Assembly (NCBI RefSeq): GCF_014202425.1 | Contig: NZ_JACHGT010000003.1 | Span: 558,001 to 622,000, forward strand | Direction: 5' to 3' | Source of the DNA: Phytomonospora endophytica | GTDB taxonomy: Bacteria > Actinomycetota > Actinomycetes > Mycobacteriales > Micromonosporaceae | Length of the DNA: 64,000 nucleotides | Shown: piece after piece, positions 52,092 through 60,723 of the stretch | How positions within the stretch are numbered: position 1 is the stretch's first letter | Layout: each line of letters begins with the position of its first letter | The notes under the pieces: generated by a model | Seen by the model: the letters and a program-made list of their open reading frames with translations, nothing else | What the model was told of the DNA's origin: nothing | Databases searched by the model: none | Made by a program: the position numbers and the translations under genes

Positions 52092-53024
52092 GTGACCGTG
52101 CAGTGGAGCCTGCTGGCGAGCCTGGTGATCGCCGCTCAGGTAGTCGCCTTCGCTTATGCGATCGTGTGGTCCCTGCGGCCCGCGGTGGCCCGGATCGGCG
52201 GCACGTCGTGGGCTCGCGCGGCGGGCGACCGCGGCCGCGCCGGGTTCTCGCGGCTGACGGTGTGGGTCGCCGCGGAGGCGCTCATCCTCATCGCCGGAGC
52301 GGGTGCGGTGCTGCTGTTCGGCTCGATGTTCGCCGAGATCCTCGACGGTGTCGTGGAGGGCGACGACATGACGGTCGTCGACGCGCCCACCGTCGACTGG
52401 CTGGCCGACCGGCGCGTGCCGGTCCTCAACCAGGTCGAGATCGCGGTCACCGACCTCGGCGGCACCCTGCTGCTGACCGCCGGTGTGGCGGTGACGGCCT
52501 TCGTGGTCGCGCGGGCGAGGCGCTCGTGGGGGCCGGTCCTGCTCGCGCTCGCCGGGCTCGGCGGGATCCAGATCCTGGTCAACGGGATCAAGCTCATCAT
52601 CGCCCGGGAACGGCCGAATCCGCCGATGCACCTGGTGACGGCGACGGGCTTCTCGTTCCCGTCGGGGCACAGTTCGACGTCACTGGTCGGCTTCGCCGTG
52701 ATCGCCTGGCTGCTCTGCCTGGTGACCGGGAGTGCCACGGCGAAGGCGACGGCGTGGACGGCCGGTGCGGTCGGGACCGTCGCGGTCGGGCTGTCGCGGA
52801 TCTACCTCGGCGTGCACTACCCGAGCGACGTGCTCGGCGGCTGGCTGCTCGGCCTGACGTGGCTGGCGGCCCTCGGCGCGGCGACGCTCGCGTGGCGGAT
52901 GCGTCAGCGGGCGAGCCGCTCGCCGAGGAAGGCGAGCCCCGCGGGCGCGACCCGGCGCAAGAACCCGTCGGTGTGCAGCCCGGGGGTCATGCCGCCTTCG
53001 CAGTCGGGGAGCCCGTCGAGGTAG
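52092..53024 (+). CDS. PAP2-type membrane phosphatase
   Basis: A 310-residue membrane protein of the PAP2 superfamily with about six helices. All three catalytic motifs are visible: KLIIARERPNP, PSGHSSTS (containing the catalytic His) and SRIYLGVHYPSDVLGGW. It would dephosphorylate a lipid phosphate such as phosphatidate or undecaprenyl pyrophosphate at the membrane. The start is GTG 52092 or the GTG two codons later. The last 40 residues are unlike PAP2 and lie entirely antisense to the 3' end of the neighbouring esterase, a 121-bp overlap of convergent genes. Confidence 0.85.
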   Translation: MTVQWSLLASLVIAAQVVAFAYAIVWSLRPAVARIGGTSWARAAGDRGRAGFSRLTVWVAAEALILIAGAGAVLLFGSMFAEILDGVVEGDDMTVVDAPTVDWLADRRVPVLNQVEIAVTDLGGTLLLTAGVAVTAFVVARARRSWGPVLLALAGLGGIQILVNGIKLIIARERPNPPMHLVTATGFSFPSGHSSTSLVGFAVIAWLLCLVTGSATAKATAWTAGAVGTVAVGLSRIYLGVHYPSDVLGGWLLGLTWLAALGAATLAWRMRQRASRSPRKASPAGATRRKNPSVCSPGVMPPSQSGSPSR

Positions 53025-53773
53025 TCGGCGACGTTCGGCGCGAAAGGGTCGTCGTTTCCGCAGTCGACGCGCAGCGGAAGTCCGGCCAGTTCGGGCCGGC
53101 GCGTGAAGAGATCATGCCGGTCGAAGTCGGCGACGTCGTCGAAGGCACCCGGCTGGGCCTCGTCGAAGCCCCGCCAGATCGCCGGTGACACCGCGACCGC
53201 CGCGGCGACGGTGTCCCGGTGGCGCCCGGCGACGGAGAGCGCGCCGAATCCGCCCATGGAGTGGCCGAGGAGGCCGATCCGGGCGGTGGACAGACCCAGG
53301 GTGGACAGTCGCGGCAGGAATTCCTCGACGATCATCCGCTCGGGATCACCCGACGCGCGGGGATGCCAGAAGCCGTCGGCGCCGCCGTCGACCGCCGCGA
53401 GCGCGAAAGGCGGGACTCCCGCGCCGACGGCGGCGGCGAGGAAGTGGCCGAGGCCGACGGTCTCGGCGTGCCGGTGGTCGGCGCCGCGACCGTGCAGGTA
53501 CACGGCGACGGGGAGCCCGTCCGCCGGGCGGCCCGGCGGGAGTGCGACGGCCCAGGCGGTCTCGGTTCCGGGAATCGCCGCCGACACGAAGGATCCGGTG
53601 AGGCGTTCGCCGGGCTCGATGTCGGGGACGACGCCGTCCTCGCCGGTGAGGCCGAGGAACTCGTGCACGGTGGCACGGCCGGGCAGGACCCGCGCCTCGA
53701 CAAGGCCGGCGGCCAGGGCGGTCAGCCCGGCGGCGGCGCCACCGGCGATGAGGAGCTTGCGGCGTGTGGGCAT
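52904..53773 (-). CDS. Exported alpha/beta-hydrolase (esterase)
   Basis: A 289-residue serine hydrolase. The N-terminus (MPTRRKLLIAGGAAAG) has a twin-arginine start and hydrophobic stretch, suggesting export by Tat. YLHGRGADH is the oxyanion-hole strand and GHSMGGFG contains the nucleophile Ser172. An Asp in NDDPFAP and a His in GLHTDGF can complete the triad. It resembles the esterase D / PHB-depolymerase-like group. The start at 53771-53773 puts the twin arginine at residues 4-5. Its 3' end overlaps the convergent PAP2 gene. Confidence 0.83.
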   Translation of the reverse strand: MPTRRKLLIAGGAAAGLTALAAGLVEARVLPGRATVHEFLGLTGEDGVVPDIEPGERLTGSFVSAAIPGTETAWAVALPPGRPADGLPVAVYLHGRGADHRHAETVGLGHFLAAAVGAGVPPFALAAVDGGADGFWHPRASGDPERMIVEEFLPRLSTLGLSTARIGLLGHSMGGFGALSVAGRHRDTVAAAVAVSPAIWRGFDEAQPGAFDDVADFDRHDLFTRRPELAGLPLRVDCGNDDPFAPNVADYLDGLPDCEGGMTPGLHTDGFLRRVAPAGLAFLGERLAR

Positions 53774-53815
53774 GCCGGATGGTCCCAGGTGGCGTCCACC
53801 TCCCGAGCCCCGCCG

Positions 53816-53845
53816 TTGACGTTCGTGGGATCTCCCGCCTACACT
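53816..53845 (+). promoter_or_regulatory. Promoter of the membrane-protein/TetR operon
   Basis: TTGACG (53816-53821) and TACACT (53840-53845) are 18 bp apart. The predicted start lies within or next to the palindrome at 53851-53865, so binding there would block transcription. Confidence 0.6.
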
Positions 53846-53850
53846 CCAAA

Positions 53851-53865
53851 CGGAATCGGATTCCG
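53851..53865. promoter_or_regulatory. Perfect palindromic operator
   Basis: CGGAATCGGATTCCG has 7-bp arms around one central base. It sits five bases after the -10 box of the operon that encodes a TetR regulator, the classic arrangement for autorepression. Confidence 0.65.
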
Positions 53866-53896
53866 CTTCCATTCTCGTCGACGACAGGACCCACCC

Positions 53897-54370
53897 ATGC
53901 CGGCCACCGCCCCCACCCGCCACTGGACACTCCCCCGCATCCTGGTGCGCGTCGTCCTCTTCTTCACCCTCTTCGGACCGCTCCTCGCCGACCTCGTCGT
54001 CCCCGACATCGCCGAGCGCCACCTGCACAACCCCGCGTGGCCGCCGCACGCGAAGTTCCACGACGCCCAGTACATCGTCATGGGCGCGCTGATCGGGCTC
54101 GTCGGCATCGCGATCCTGTGGCGGCGCACCGGGAACCTCCGCGGGCAGTTCCTCGTCGCCGCCGCGCTCGCCTCGGTCACCTGGCTTGGCATGTTCGGGG
54201 CGCTGCTCTTCCCCGGCACGGCCGCCCAGGATCCCGAGCACGCCGACGGCCTCAAGCTCATCGGGCTCGACCCGCAGCTGTTCATCGCGCTGGTCATGCT
54301 CCTGCTCCTCGCCGCCGCCCTCGTGCTGGAGCGCACGCGTTCCCCCATCCCGCGCCCGGCCGCCGGGTAA
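53897..54370 (+). CDS. Four-helix membrane protein controlled by TetR
   Basis: A 157-residue integral membrane protein with about four helices and a short polar loop after the first (DIAERHLHNPAWPPHAKFHD). Family unknown; the helix pattern and His/Asp-containing loop resemble DUF-type small membrane proteins of actinobacteria. It starts 31 bp after a perfect operator palindrome and is followed 38 bp later by the TetR gene, so it is the likely target of that repressor. Confidence 0.75.
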   Translation: MPATAPTRHWTLPRILVRVVLFFTLFGPLLADLVVPDIAERHLHNPAWPPHAKFHDAQYIVMGALIGLVGIAILWRRTGNLRGQFLVAAALASVTWLGMFGALLFPGTAAQDPEHADGLKLIGLDPQLFIALVMLLLLAAALVLERTRSPIPRPAAG

Positions 54371-54408
54371 CCTCCTTCGCGACCCCCGACCCTCCGACGG
54401 AGACTCCG

Positions 54409-54981
54409 ATGCCGAGCCCGACCAGCCGCAAGCTCCGCACCGACGCCGCCCGCAACCGCGAGCACGTCCTCGACACGGCTTCGGCGCTGTTCGCCGCACG
54501 CGGCGACGAGGTCCAGATGGCCGACGTGGCGCGCGAAGCCGGGGTCGGCATCGGCACCGTCTACCGCCACTTCCCGACCCGCCGCGCGCTCATCGAGGCC
54601 ACCGCCGAACGCCGCTTCACCGGCATCCTCGACCACGCCCGCCGGGTCTGCCTGCCCGAGCCGGACGCCCGGCGCGCGCTGGCCTGCTTCCTCACCCACG
54701 TCGCCGAGGTCCACGAGCGGGAGCGGGCACTGTCGGGGGCCATCGAAGCGGTCCTCGGCGACACCGAACCGCGCGGCGAGGTGGGCGCGAAGCTCGTCGA
54801 ACTCGGCGAGGAGATCCTCGCCCGTGGGCGCGCCGACGGGCGGTTCCGTGCCGACGCCACGACCGCCGACCTCTACATGCTCGTCGGTGCCGTCGCCATG
54901 ATCGGCCGCGACGGCATCGGCGACTGGCGCCGCTTCATCGAACTGGCCCTCGACGGGCTGCGGCCGCCGGTCACCGGCTGA
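54409..54981 (+). CDS. TetR-family repressor
   Basis: A 190-residue regulator. The N-terminal helix-turn-helix runs RNREHVLDTASALFAARG, then MADVAREAGVGIGTVYRHFPTRRALI, a typical TetR DNA-binding domain. The rest is the variable ligand-binding domain. It is the second gene of a small operon whose promoter overlaps the palindrome CGGAATCGGATTCCG, which it most likely binds. The inducer is unknown. Confidence 0.92.
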   Translation: MPSPTSRKLRTDAARNREHVLDTASALFAARGDEVQMADVAREAGVGIGTVYRHFPTRRALIEATAERRFTGILDHARRVCLPEPDARRALACFLTHVAEVHERERALSGAIEAVLGDTEPRGEVGAKLVELGEEILARGRADGRFRADATTADLYMLVGAVAMIGRDGIGDWRRFIELALDGLRPPVTG

Positions 54982-55091
54982 TCCGGAGCGCCGGGGCGCC
55001 GGGGCCACCACAGGGGACATCTCCCCCGACCACAGCGCGTGTCATCCCCGCACTCCCCACGGCGATCCGTTGCATTTCAGCCGATATCCGC

Positions 55092-55126
55092 TAGCCTGGC
55101 CTTAAAGTTACTGACCTGTTAGTAAC
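55092..55126 (+). promoter_or_regulatory. -10 box and inverted repeat before the broken glucanase
   Basis: TAGCCT (55092-55097) is followed by GTTACT (55107-55112) and AGTAAC (55121-55126), an inverted repeat with an 8-bp spacer near the expected transcription start. A repressor of substrate-dependent type could bind it. The ribosome-binding site AGGAGG lies at 55144-55149. Confidence 0.5.
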
Positions 55127-55158
55127 GGGTCGCCACCCGGCACAGGAGGCACCTTCCG

Positions 55159-56361
55159 ATGACTCCCGCATCCCGCTTAACCGCCGCACTGACCGCCGCC
55201 GTCGCCCTCGTCGCGGGCGTACTGGCCGCTCCCCCCGCGCCTTCGGCCGCCCCGGCCGGCTCCTTCCCCGTCACCGTCGTCAACAACACTCGCGGCACCT
55301 GGTCCGACGCCCAGGTGTACATCACCGTGATGGGCCAGTCCTCCCCCGGTCAGTGGGCCTATCTCCGCACCGACGGGACCCTGCGCCCCATCAACCACAA
55401 CGACGAGAACGCCCCCGGCCACCTCACCAAGAACGGCCGCAACTACGCCAACATGTCCTACACGCTCGCCCAGGCGCGCACCGTCGCCATGCCCCCGCGC
55501 ATCGAAGGCGCGCGCATGTAAGTCTCCTACGGCGAGCCCATGTACTTCCCCATCTCCCCCGACGACCGCGGATGGGGCGGCCCGGACATCAACAACCCCG
55601 GCGACCCCAACCTCCAGACGGCCTTCGACTGGTACGAGTTCACCTACATCCACGGCCTCGTCCCCTTCGGCGGCAACACCACCCAGGTCGACATGTTCGG
55701 ATTCCCGATGACCGCCCGCCTCACCCAGAGCGCCATCGGCTACGACCAGACCGTCGGCATCACCGCGACCCGCGACCAGGTGCGCGCCCGGTTCACGCAG
55801 GCCGTGTCGAGCGCCTTCGACGGGCTCCTCGACTCCCGCCGCATCCTGGCGCCGCGCAGCTCGCCCGCCTTCCGGCCCGGAGGGGCCAACGCCGGCTACC
55901 TCCAGGGCTACATCAACGCCGTCTGGAACCAGTACACGACCGGACAGTTCACCCTCAACCGCCTCGGCCAGACCTTCACCGGTCGCGTCAGCGGCGGGCG
56001 GCTCCAGTTCACCAAGAACGGCGCCGGGCCCTTCTACCTCAACAAGCCGACATCGGCCGACGTCTTCTCCTGCTCCGGGGCGCTGGCCTCGCCCGGCATG
56101 AACGTCACCGAACTGGAGCTCGGCGCGGAGTTCTGCGCCGCCTTCAACCGAGGCGTCGCCGCCAACACCGCGACCTGGTGGCAGGCCTCGGCGTACTACG
56201 CCGGCGCGACCGACAACGAGTACTCGGCCTTCTTCCACACCATCGGCCTCGCCAACCGGGCCTACGGGTTCCCCTACGACGACGTCAACGACCAGAGCAG
56301 CGTCAAGATCCTCCCCAACGCCAACCCGCCGAGCGGACTGACCATCACCGTCGGCTGGTGA
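55159..56361 (+). pseudogene. GH64 beta-1,3-glucanase split by a nonsense codon
   Basis: One continuous frame of 401 codons encodes a secreted glycoside hydrolase family 64 protein (laminaripentaose-producing beta-1,3-glucanase type), interrupted by TAA at codon 121 (55519-55521). The N-terminal part has a Sec signal (hydrophobic core ending APSAAPA) and the strand VTVVNNTRGTWSDAQVYI. The part after the stop contains the rest of the domain (MYFPISPDDRGWGGPDIN; ATWWQASAYYAG). The stop reads M-stop-V-S-Y-G, where Met-Tyr-Val-Ser-Tyr-Gly is expected, so one base change from TAC or TAT explains it. Reading frame and composition are otherwise intact, so the mutation is recent, or a sequencing error. 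Restart at ATG 55540 would give a protein without a signal. Confidence 0.82.
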
Positions 56362-56370
56362 ACCAGGCGC

Positions 56371-56401
56371 GGTCCGGTGGCGCTCACCGCGCCACCGGAC
56401 C
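56371..56401 (+). terminator. Hairpin after the GH64 gene
   Basis: GGTCCGGTGGCG (56371-56382) and CGCCACCGGACC (56390-56401) form a perfect 12-bp stem with a 7-nt loop, 9 nt after the stop. No U tract follows. Confidence 0.7.
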
Positions 56402-56473
56402 GTAGAATGGGGGCGAAAGGGCCTAAATCCGGTCGCCCTCTTTTCGTGGGCACCCGGCCCTGAGGAGGTCACC

Positions 56474-56926
56474 ATGACCGCTCACGCTCACCGGCCGTCG
56501 ACCACCGCGATTCCGCACACGCCCGTGCAGATCGCCGCACTGGCCATCGGCGTCGTGTTCCTGCTGGCGGGGATCGCCGGTTTCATCCCGGGCCTCACCA
56601 CCGGCTTCGGCGAGATGTCCTTCGCCGGCCACGCTTCGGGGGCCATGCTGCTCGGCGTCTTCCAGGTGTCGATCCTGCACAACCTCGTACACCTGCTGTT
56701 CGGTGTGGCGGGTGTGGCCATGGCCCGGACCTGGGCGGGGGCACGCACGTTCCTGCTCGGCGGCGGAGTCGTATACGGGCTGATCTGGCTTTTCGGCCTG
56801 ATCGTCGACCACGACAGCGCCGCCAACTTCATCCCGGTCAACACCGCCGACAACTGGCTGCACCTCGGACTGGCCCTGGGCATGATCCTGCTCGGCGCGG
56901 CCCTGGGCAGGCGCGGGAGCGACTGA
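56474..56926 (+). CDS. DUF4383 membrane protein
   Basis: A 150-residue protein with four hydrophobic helices. The pattern ILHNLVHLLFGVAGVAMAR in the second helix and NTADNWLHLGLALGM near the C-terminus is the DUF4383 signature, a small actinobacterial membrane family of unknown function. A strong GAGGAGG site precedes the ATG. It is a single gene with a short upstream region containing TAGAAT. Confidence 0.85.
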   Translation: MTAHAHRPSTTAIPHTPVQIAALAIGVVFLLAGIAGFIPGLTTGFGEMSFAGHASGAMLLGVFQVSILHNLVHLLFGVAGVAMARTWAGARTFLLGGGVVYGLIWLFGLIVDHDSAANFIPVNTADNWLHLGLALGMILLGAALGRRGSD

Positions 56927-57020
56927 CCGGCCACAGTGGACCCGGCCTTCCCACCGCGGAATACCCGTCGCGGCCGGGAGGTTGGGTTGCTGCGTCCACC
57001 GAAACGCGCGAGGAGAACCC

Positions 57021-57461
57021 ATGCCGAACGACAGCGCCGTACGCCAGAGCAAGTCCGCCTGGGTCGCCAAGCAGGCCGCGCTCTACGAGGAGTCCGGCGG
57101 CACGAAGGGCACCACCACGCAAGGCATCCCCTGCCTGCTCCTGGACTACGTCGGCCGCCGCAGCGGCGACTGGCACCGGACGGTCCTGATGTACGGGCGC
57201 GACGGCGAGGACCACCTCGTGGTCGCCTCCAACGGCGGCAGCGAGACGCACCCCCTTTGGTATCTCAGCCTCCAGGAGAACCCGCGCGTGCGCCTGCGCG
57301 TCAACACCGAACGCTTCGAGGCCGAGGCGCGCACCCTGTCCGCCGAGGAGAAGGCCCGGGTCTGGCCGGAACTGAAGAAGGTCTGGACCGGCTGGGACGA
57401 TTACCAGCAAAAGACCGAGCGCGACATCCCCGTCATCGCGCTCCGGCGCGTCGAGGGCTGA
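57021..57461 (+). CDS. F420-type deazaflavin nitroreductase family protein
   Basis: A 146-residue protein of the DDN/F420-dependent nitroreductase family (split beta-barrel). LLLDYVGRRSGDWHRTVLMYGRDGEDHLVVASNGGSETHPLWYLSL covers the typical core with the RxSG and H-P-x-W-Y motifs that bind the deazaflavin cofactor. It would reduce nitro or quinone-like compounds with F420H2. The ATG follows AGGAGAA. It stands alone. Confidence 0.87.
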   Translation: MPNDSAVRQSKSAWVAKQAALYEESGGTKGTTTQGIPCLLLDYVGRRSGDWHRTVLMYGRDGEDHLVVASNGGSETHPLWYLSLQENPRVRLRVNTERFEAEARTLSAEEKARVWPELKKVWTGWDDYQQKTERDIPVIALRRVEG

Positions 57462-57488
57462 GGCCGCTCGCGCGCGGGCGTCGCGGCC

Positions 57489-57494
57489 TATAAG
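57489..57494 (+). promoter_or_regulatory. -10 box TATAAG before a membrane protein gene
   Basis: TATAAG lies 12 bp before the ATG at 57507, directly ahead of an in-frame GTG at 57495. The predicted transcript would begin within a few bases of the ATG. Confidence 0.45.
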
Positions 57495-57506
57495 GTGGCG
57501 CCCATC

Positions 57507-58697
57507 ATGCTTATCATCGTCTTTTTACTATCCACCGGACTCGCCGCCGGCGCGATCGCGCTCGAGTACGTGACCCTCGACGCGAGCTTCGTGTGGCTGT
57601 GGCTGCCGGCGATCCTCGTCGCGGTGGGCAGCGCGGCGATCGGCATTCCACGCATCGGCGGGCGCGGCAACTACGAGCCCTCGGAGAAGGCGGTCGCCGC
57701 CGCCCTCGCCGCCGACGGCGGCGCCTTGGCCAGGATCACCAGCGTCAACCGCACCGACGTCGAGATCAACGAGGCGACGCTGTGCAACATCACGCTGGTC
57801 GTCGCGCCCGAGGATCGTGACGCCTACAAGACCCGCGCGCAGCTGTTCGTCGGCCCCAAGGAGACCTCGGACTACCAGCCCGGGCTCGTCAAGCTCGTCG
57901 CCCGACCCGACGAGGAACGGCCCGAGGCCTTCATCGTCCGCCGTCCCGACCGCGAGTGGCGCAAGCGCATCAAGGAGGAGGGCGAGGACGTCCCCGAAGA
58001 GGCGCCGCTCTGGCTGCCCGGTAAGGACGGCAAGCCCATCGGCCGCCAGCCCCTGCTCGGTAAGGGCAAGCGGCGCAGGCCGCTGCGCGTCGTGCTCTAC
58101 GCGCTGGCCCTCGCCATCGGCGTCGCCGCGCCCGTCGGGGTGTTCCGCGACGACTTCCGGGTCGGCGCCGAAGGCGTGCTCGGCGACATCGATCCCGACG
58201 ACTACGCCCGCAACTGGCGCCAGGACGCCGCCGTCGACGCGCTGACCGAGAAGGCCGGAGCCGACAAGGTCGCCCAGCTCATGTTCGAAAAGGGCAAGGT
58301 CACCGCCGTGGCGCCCAGCGAGCCGGGCGCCACGATCCTGAACATCTACACCTATGAGAAGGGCGAGGCGACCCGCTCCGACGAGCCCCTCCAGGCCACG
58401 CCGGAGCAGACCCTCGCCGCCCTCTTCGACGCCGGTGAGGTCGACTACCGCAAGATCCCCGAGCTCGTCGACAAGGCCATGGAGGCCACCGGCATCACCG
58501 CGCCGACCGAACTCCAGGTCTCGGTGACACGCGCGATCGTCGGCGACTCCCCCGCCGGTGCGATCGAGATCGTGGTCAGCCTGACCGACGACACCGACCA
58601 GGGCATGTACACCACCGACGTCAACGGCGGGTTCCTCACGATGTCGGGCGGGAAACCCGGCTCGGCCGCCTCGGCCTTCGTGCCGCCCGCGACGTAG
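57507..58697 (+). CDS. Membrane protein of unknown function with extracytoplasmic-type domain
   Basis: A 396-residue protein. Two N-terminal hydrophobic segments are followed by a soluble domain of about 130 residues, a third membrane helix near residue 200 (VVLYALALAIGVAAPVGVF) and a second soluble domain. The second domain has charged strands but no recognised motif. An upstream GTG at 57495 would add four residues. The function is not recognised. It is convergent with a serine hydrolase gene only 4 bp away. Confidence 0.7.
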   Translation: MLIIVFLLSTGLAAGAIALEYVTLDASFVWLWLPAILVAVGSAAIGIPRIGGRGNYEPSEKAVAAALAADGGALARITSVNRTDVEINEATLCNITLVVAPEDRDAYKTRAQLFVGPKETSDYQPGLVKLVARPDEERPEAFIVRRPDREWRKRIKEEGEDVPEEAPLWLPGKDGKPIGRQPLLGKGKRRRPLRVVLYALALAIGVAAPVGVFRDDFRVGAEGVLGDIDPDDYARNWRQDAAVDALTEKAGADKVAQLMFEKGKVTAVAPSEPGATILNIYTYEKGEATRSDEPLQATPEQTLAALFDAGEVDYRKIPELVDKAMEATGITAPTELQVSVTRAIVGDSPAGAIEIVVSLTDDTDQGMYTTDVNGGFLTMSGGKPGSAASAFVPPAT

Positions 58698-58701
58698 CCG
58701 T

Positions 58702-60591
58702 TCACAGGCGGGCCGTCACGGGCCAGCCGAGCAGCTGGTAGTACCCGGCCACGGCCAGGAACGCCAGCGCGCACAGCACGACGAGTCCGTAGTGGACCCG
58801 CAGCGGGCGGGTCCACCAGCCTCGCCGCCAGGCGAGCACGGCGAACACGACGGCGGCCGCGCCGGCCAGGGCGGCCGCCGTCAGCAATGCCGGGATCCGG
58901 TTGAGCAGGGCGGACCCGCCTTCGAGGACCGCGACGATCGTGGCGGCCTCGTCCCCCGCGGCCTGGATCGCGGTGACGACGGCGCCGAGCACCGCGGCGA
59001 AGAACACCGCGACGGTGATGCGGGCGAGCCGCGCGCCCAGGGGCGCGGGGGCTTCGCGGCGGCGCCGCAGCGCCGAGAAGAGCCACCAGACGGTCGACAG
59101 CAGCGCCAGGGCCAGCGCGGCGAGCACGACGAGGTGCAGGCCGGGGTCGGCGTACCAGGCGAGGCGTTCGTAGGTCTCGGCCTGCTGGTCGCTGAAGAAC
59201 AGGTAGGCGGCCTGTCCTTCGGCGTCGCGGCGGAATCCGGCGAGGACGCCGTCGGCGGCCCGGTAGAGGTCCTCGCCGACCGGGGAGTACGTCTCGCCGG
59301 CGATGTCGAGGGTGCCGTCGTCCTTGGTGGCGACGGTGACCGTGGTGATGACGGTGAGGACGCGTGTGGCGTCGGTGCGGCTCATGCGGGCGATCTGGTA
59401 GGTGCCGGCGAGTCCCTCGGAGTCACCGGGGAAGGGCGCGGGCGCCTCGGCCGGGGTGGGGAAGAAGTGCTCGGTGAAGGCGGTGATGAGTTCGCCGCGC
59501 AGGTCGGTGGTCCCGTCGCCGTCGCCGTTGTAGGTGACGAACACGCCGGTGTCCCGCTCGGGGAAGAGCCATAGTCCACTGTGGAAGCCCGGGGAGTCGC
59601 CGCCGTGCTCGACGACCCGGTTCCCGCCGAGGTTCTGCTCCATGAAGTTCAGGCCGAGGCCGGGCATCGCCGGGTGGTTGCCGAACTGCCGTTGGTGCAT
59701 CATCGCGGCCGTCGCCGGTGCGAGGACGCCTCCGCCGCCGTCGAGGTGGGCGATCATGAAGCGGCCCATGTCGGCGGCCGTGCTGATCGTCCCGGCTCCG
59801 GCGGGCGCGTCGAAGCCGTACTGTCCGCCGATCTCGGCCTGTTTCCCGTCCACGGGGGTGTAGCCGCGCGCGAGGGCGTCGGTGATCTCGGCGGGAGCGG
59901 GCTGCGCGAGCGAGGTCGCGGTCATGCCCAGCGGGGTGAAGAGGTGGTCGCGGACCTGGTCGGCGAAGGGCGTGCCGGTGACGGCCTCGACGACGTACCC
60001 GGCGAGTGAGACGGCGAAGTTGTCGTAGGAGGAGACCTCGCCGGGCGGCCGGACGCGGTCGGGGAGGAACTTCTCGACGTACTCGCCGAGCGGGATCACG
60101 TCGGCCGGATCGGAGGCGCCGATGCCGAGGACGAGCCCGTCGAATCCGGCGGTGTGGGTGAGCAGGTGGCGCAGGGTGATGGGCTCGCCGGGATAGGTGT
60201 CGGGGATCTGGAAGGTCGTGAGGTAGTCGTTGACGTCGGTGTCGAGGTCGAGGACGCCGCGCTCGACCTGCTGCATGACGGCGGTCCCGGTGAAGAGCTT
60301 GGTGACCGAGGCGATGAAGAAGGCGGTGCGCTCGGGGTCGACGGGCTCGCCGGTGCCGACGTCGGCGACGCCGTAGCCGCCGGTGAAGACCTGCTCGCCG
60401 CCGGACACGACCGAGACGGCCGCGCCCGGCATGGGGCCGCCGTCCAGCAGCGGCGGCAGGCGCTCGTCGAAGAAGGCGGCGACGTTGGCGGCGGTGAGTT
60501 CGGGAGGGGCGGCCGAGACGGGCGCGGGAACGGCGACGACCAGCGCCGCCGACAGTGCCGCCAGCGCCAGTGCGGGGATGCGTTTGCTCAT
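58702..60591 (-). CDS. Exported serine beta-lactamase-like hydrolase with C-terminal membrane domain
   Basis: A 629-residue protein. A Sec signal (MSKRIPALALAALS; cleavage near VSAAP) is followed by a beta-lactamase/PBP-like domain with SxxK at Ser95-Lys98 (SVTK), the Y-x-N motif in SSYDNFAVS, and HGGDSPG as the third motif. The last 170 residues hold about four membrane helices. It probably acts outside the membrane as an esterase or D-amino peptidase. I use the ATG at 60589-60591, which begins the signal; the longer frame has no signal-like residues. Confidence 0.85.
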   Translation of the reverse strand: MSKRIPALALAALSAALVVAVPAPVSAAPPELTAANVAAFFDERLPPLLDGGPMPGAAVSVVSGGEQVFTGGYGVADVGTGEPVDPERTAFFIASVTKLFTGTAVMQQVERGVLDLDTDVNDYLTTFQIPDTYPGEPITLRHLLTHTAGFDGLVLGIGASDPADVIPLGEYVEKFLPDRVRPPGEVSSYDNFAVSLAGYVVEAVTGTPFADQVRDHLFTPLGMTATSLAQPAPAEITDALARGYTPVDGKQAEIGGQYGFDAPAGAGTISTAADMGRFMIAHLDGGGGVLAPATAAMMHQRQFGNHPAMPGLGLNFMEQNLGGNRVVEHGGDSPGFHSGLWLFPERDTGVFVTYNGDGDGTTDLRGELITAFTEHFFPTPAEAPAPFPGDSEGLAGTYQIARMSRTDATRVLTVITTVTVATKDDGTLDIAGETYSPVGEDLYRAADGVLAGFRRDAEGQAAYLFFSDQQAETYERLAWYADPGLHLVVLAALALALLSTVWWLFSALRRRREAPAPLGARLARITVAVFFAAVLGAVVTAIQAAGDEAATIVAVLEGGSALLNRIPALLTAAALAGAAAVVFAVLAWRRGWWTRPLRVHYGLVVLCALAFLAVAGYYQLLGWPVTARL

Positions 60592-60632
60592 GCCGCCAAG
60601 CCTGTTGCGGCCGGGCGCCCGCGACATGACCT

Positions 60633-60701
60633 CACGGGCGGCACTCACGCGGCCGGTCTCCGCCCCCGGGAGTCATCTCCAGGGCTGATGTCCGCCCGTG
60701 A
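60633..60701. promoter_or_regulatory. Widely spaced inverted repeat between divergent genes
   Basis: TCACGGGCGG (60632-60641) and CCGCCCGTGA (60692-60701) are exact complements separated by 50 bp, in the 132-bp gap between the serine hydrolase and the second two-component operon. They may bind the response regulator or form a loop. Confidence 0.4.
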
Positions 60702-60711
60702 CACCGCTGGC

Positions 60712-60717
60712 TACGGT
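60712..60717 (+). promoter_or_regulatory. -10 box TACGGT of the second two-component operon
   Basis: TACGGT ends six bases before the ATG at 60724, the same geometry as the first two-component operon at 49533. Confidence 0.45.
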
Positions 60718-60723
60718 CGTGGC

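Noticed and set aside
55353-56405. 350-codon Arg/Pro-rich frame overlapping the GH64 gene
   Set aside because: Composition is that of a shifted frame; the conserved hydrolase sequence is in the other frame.
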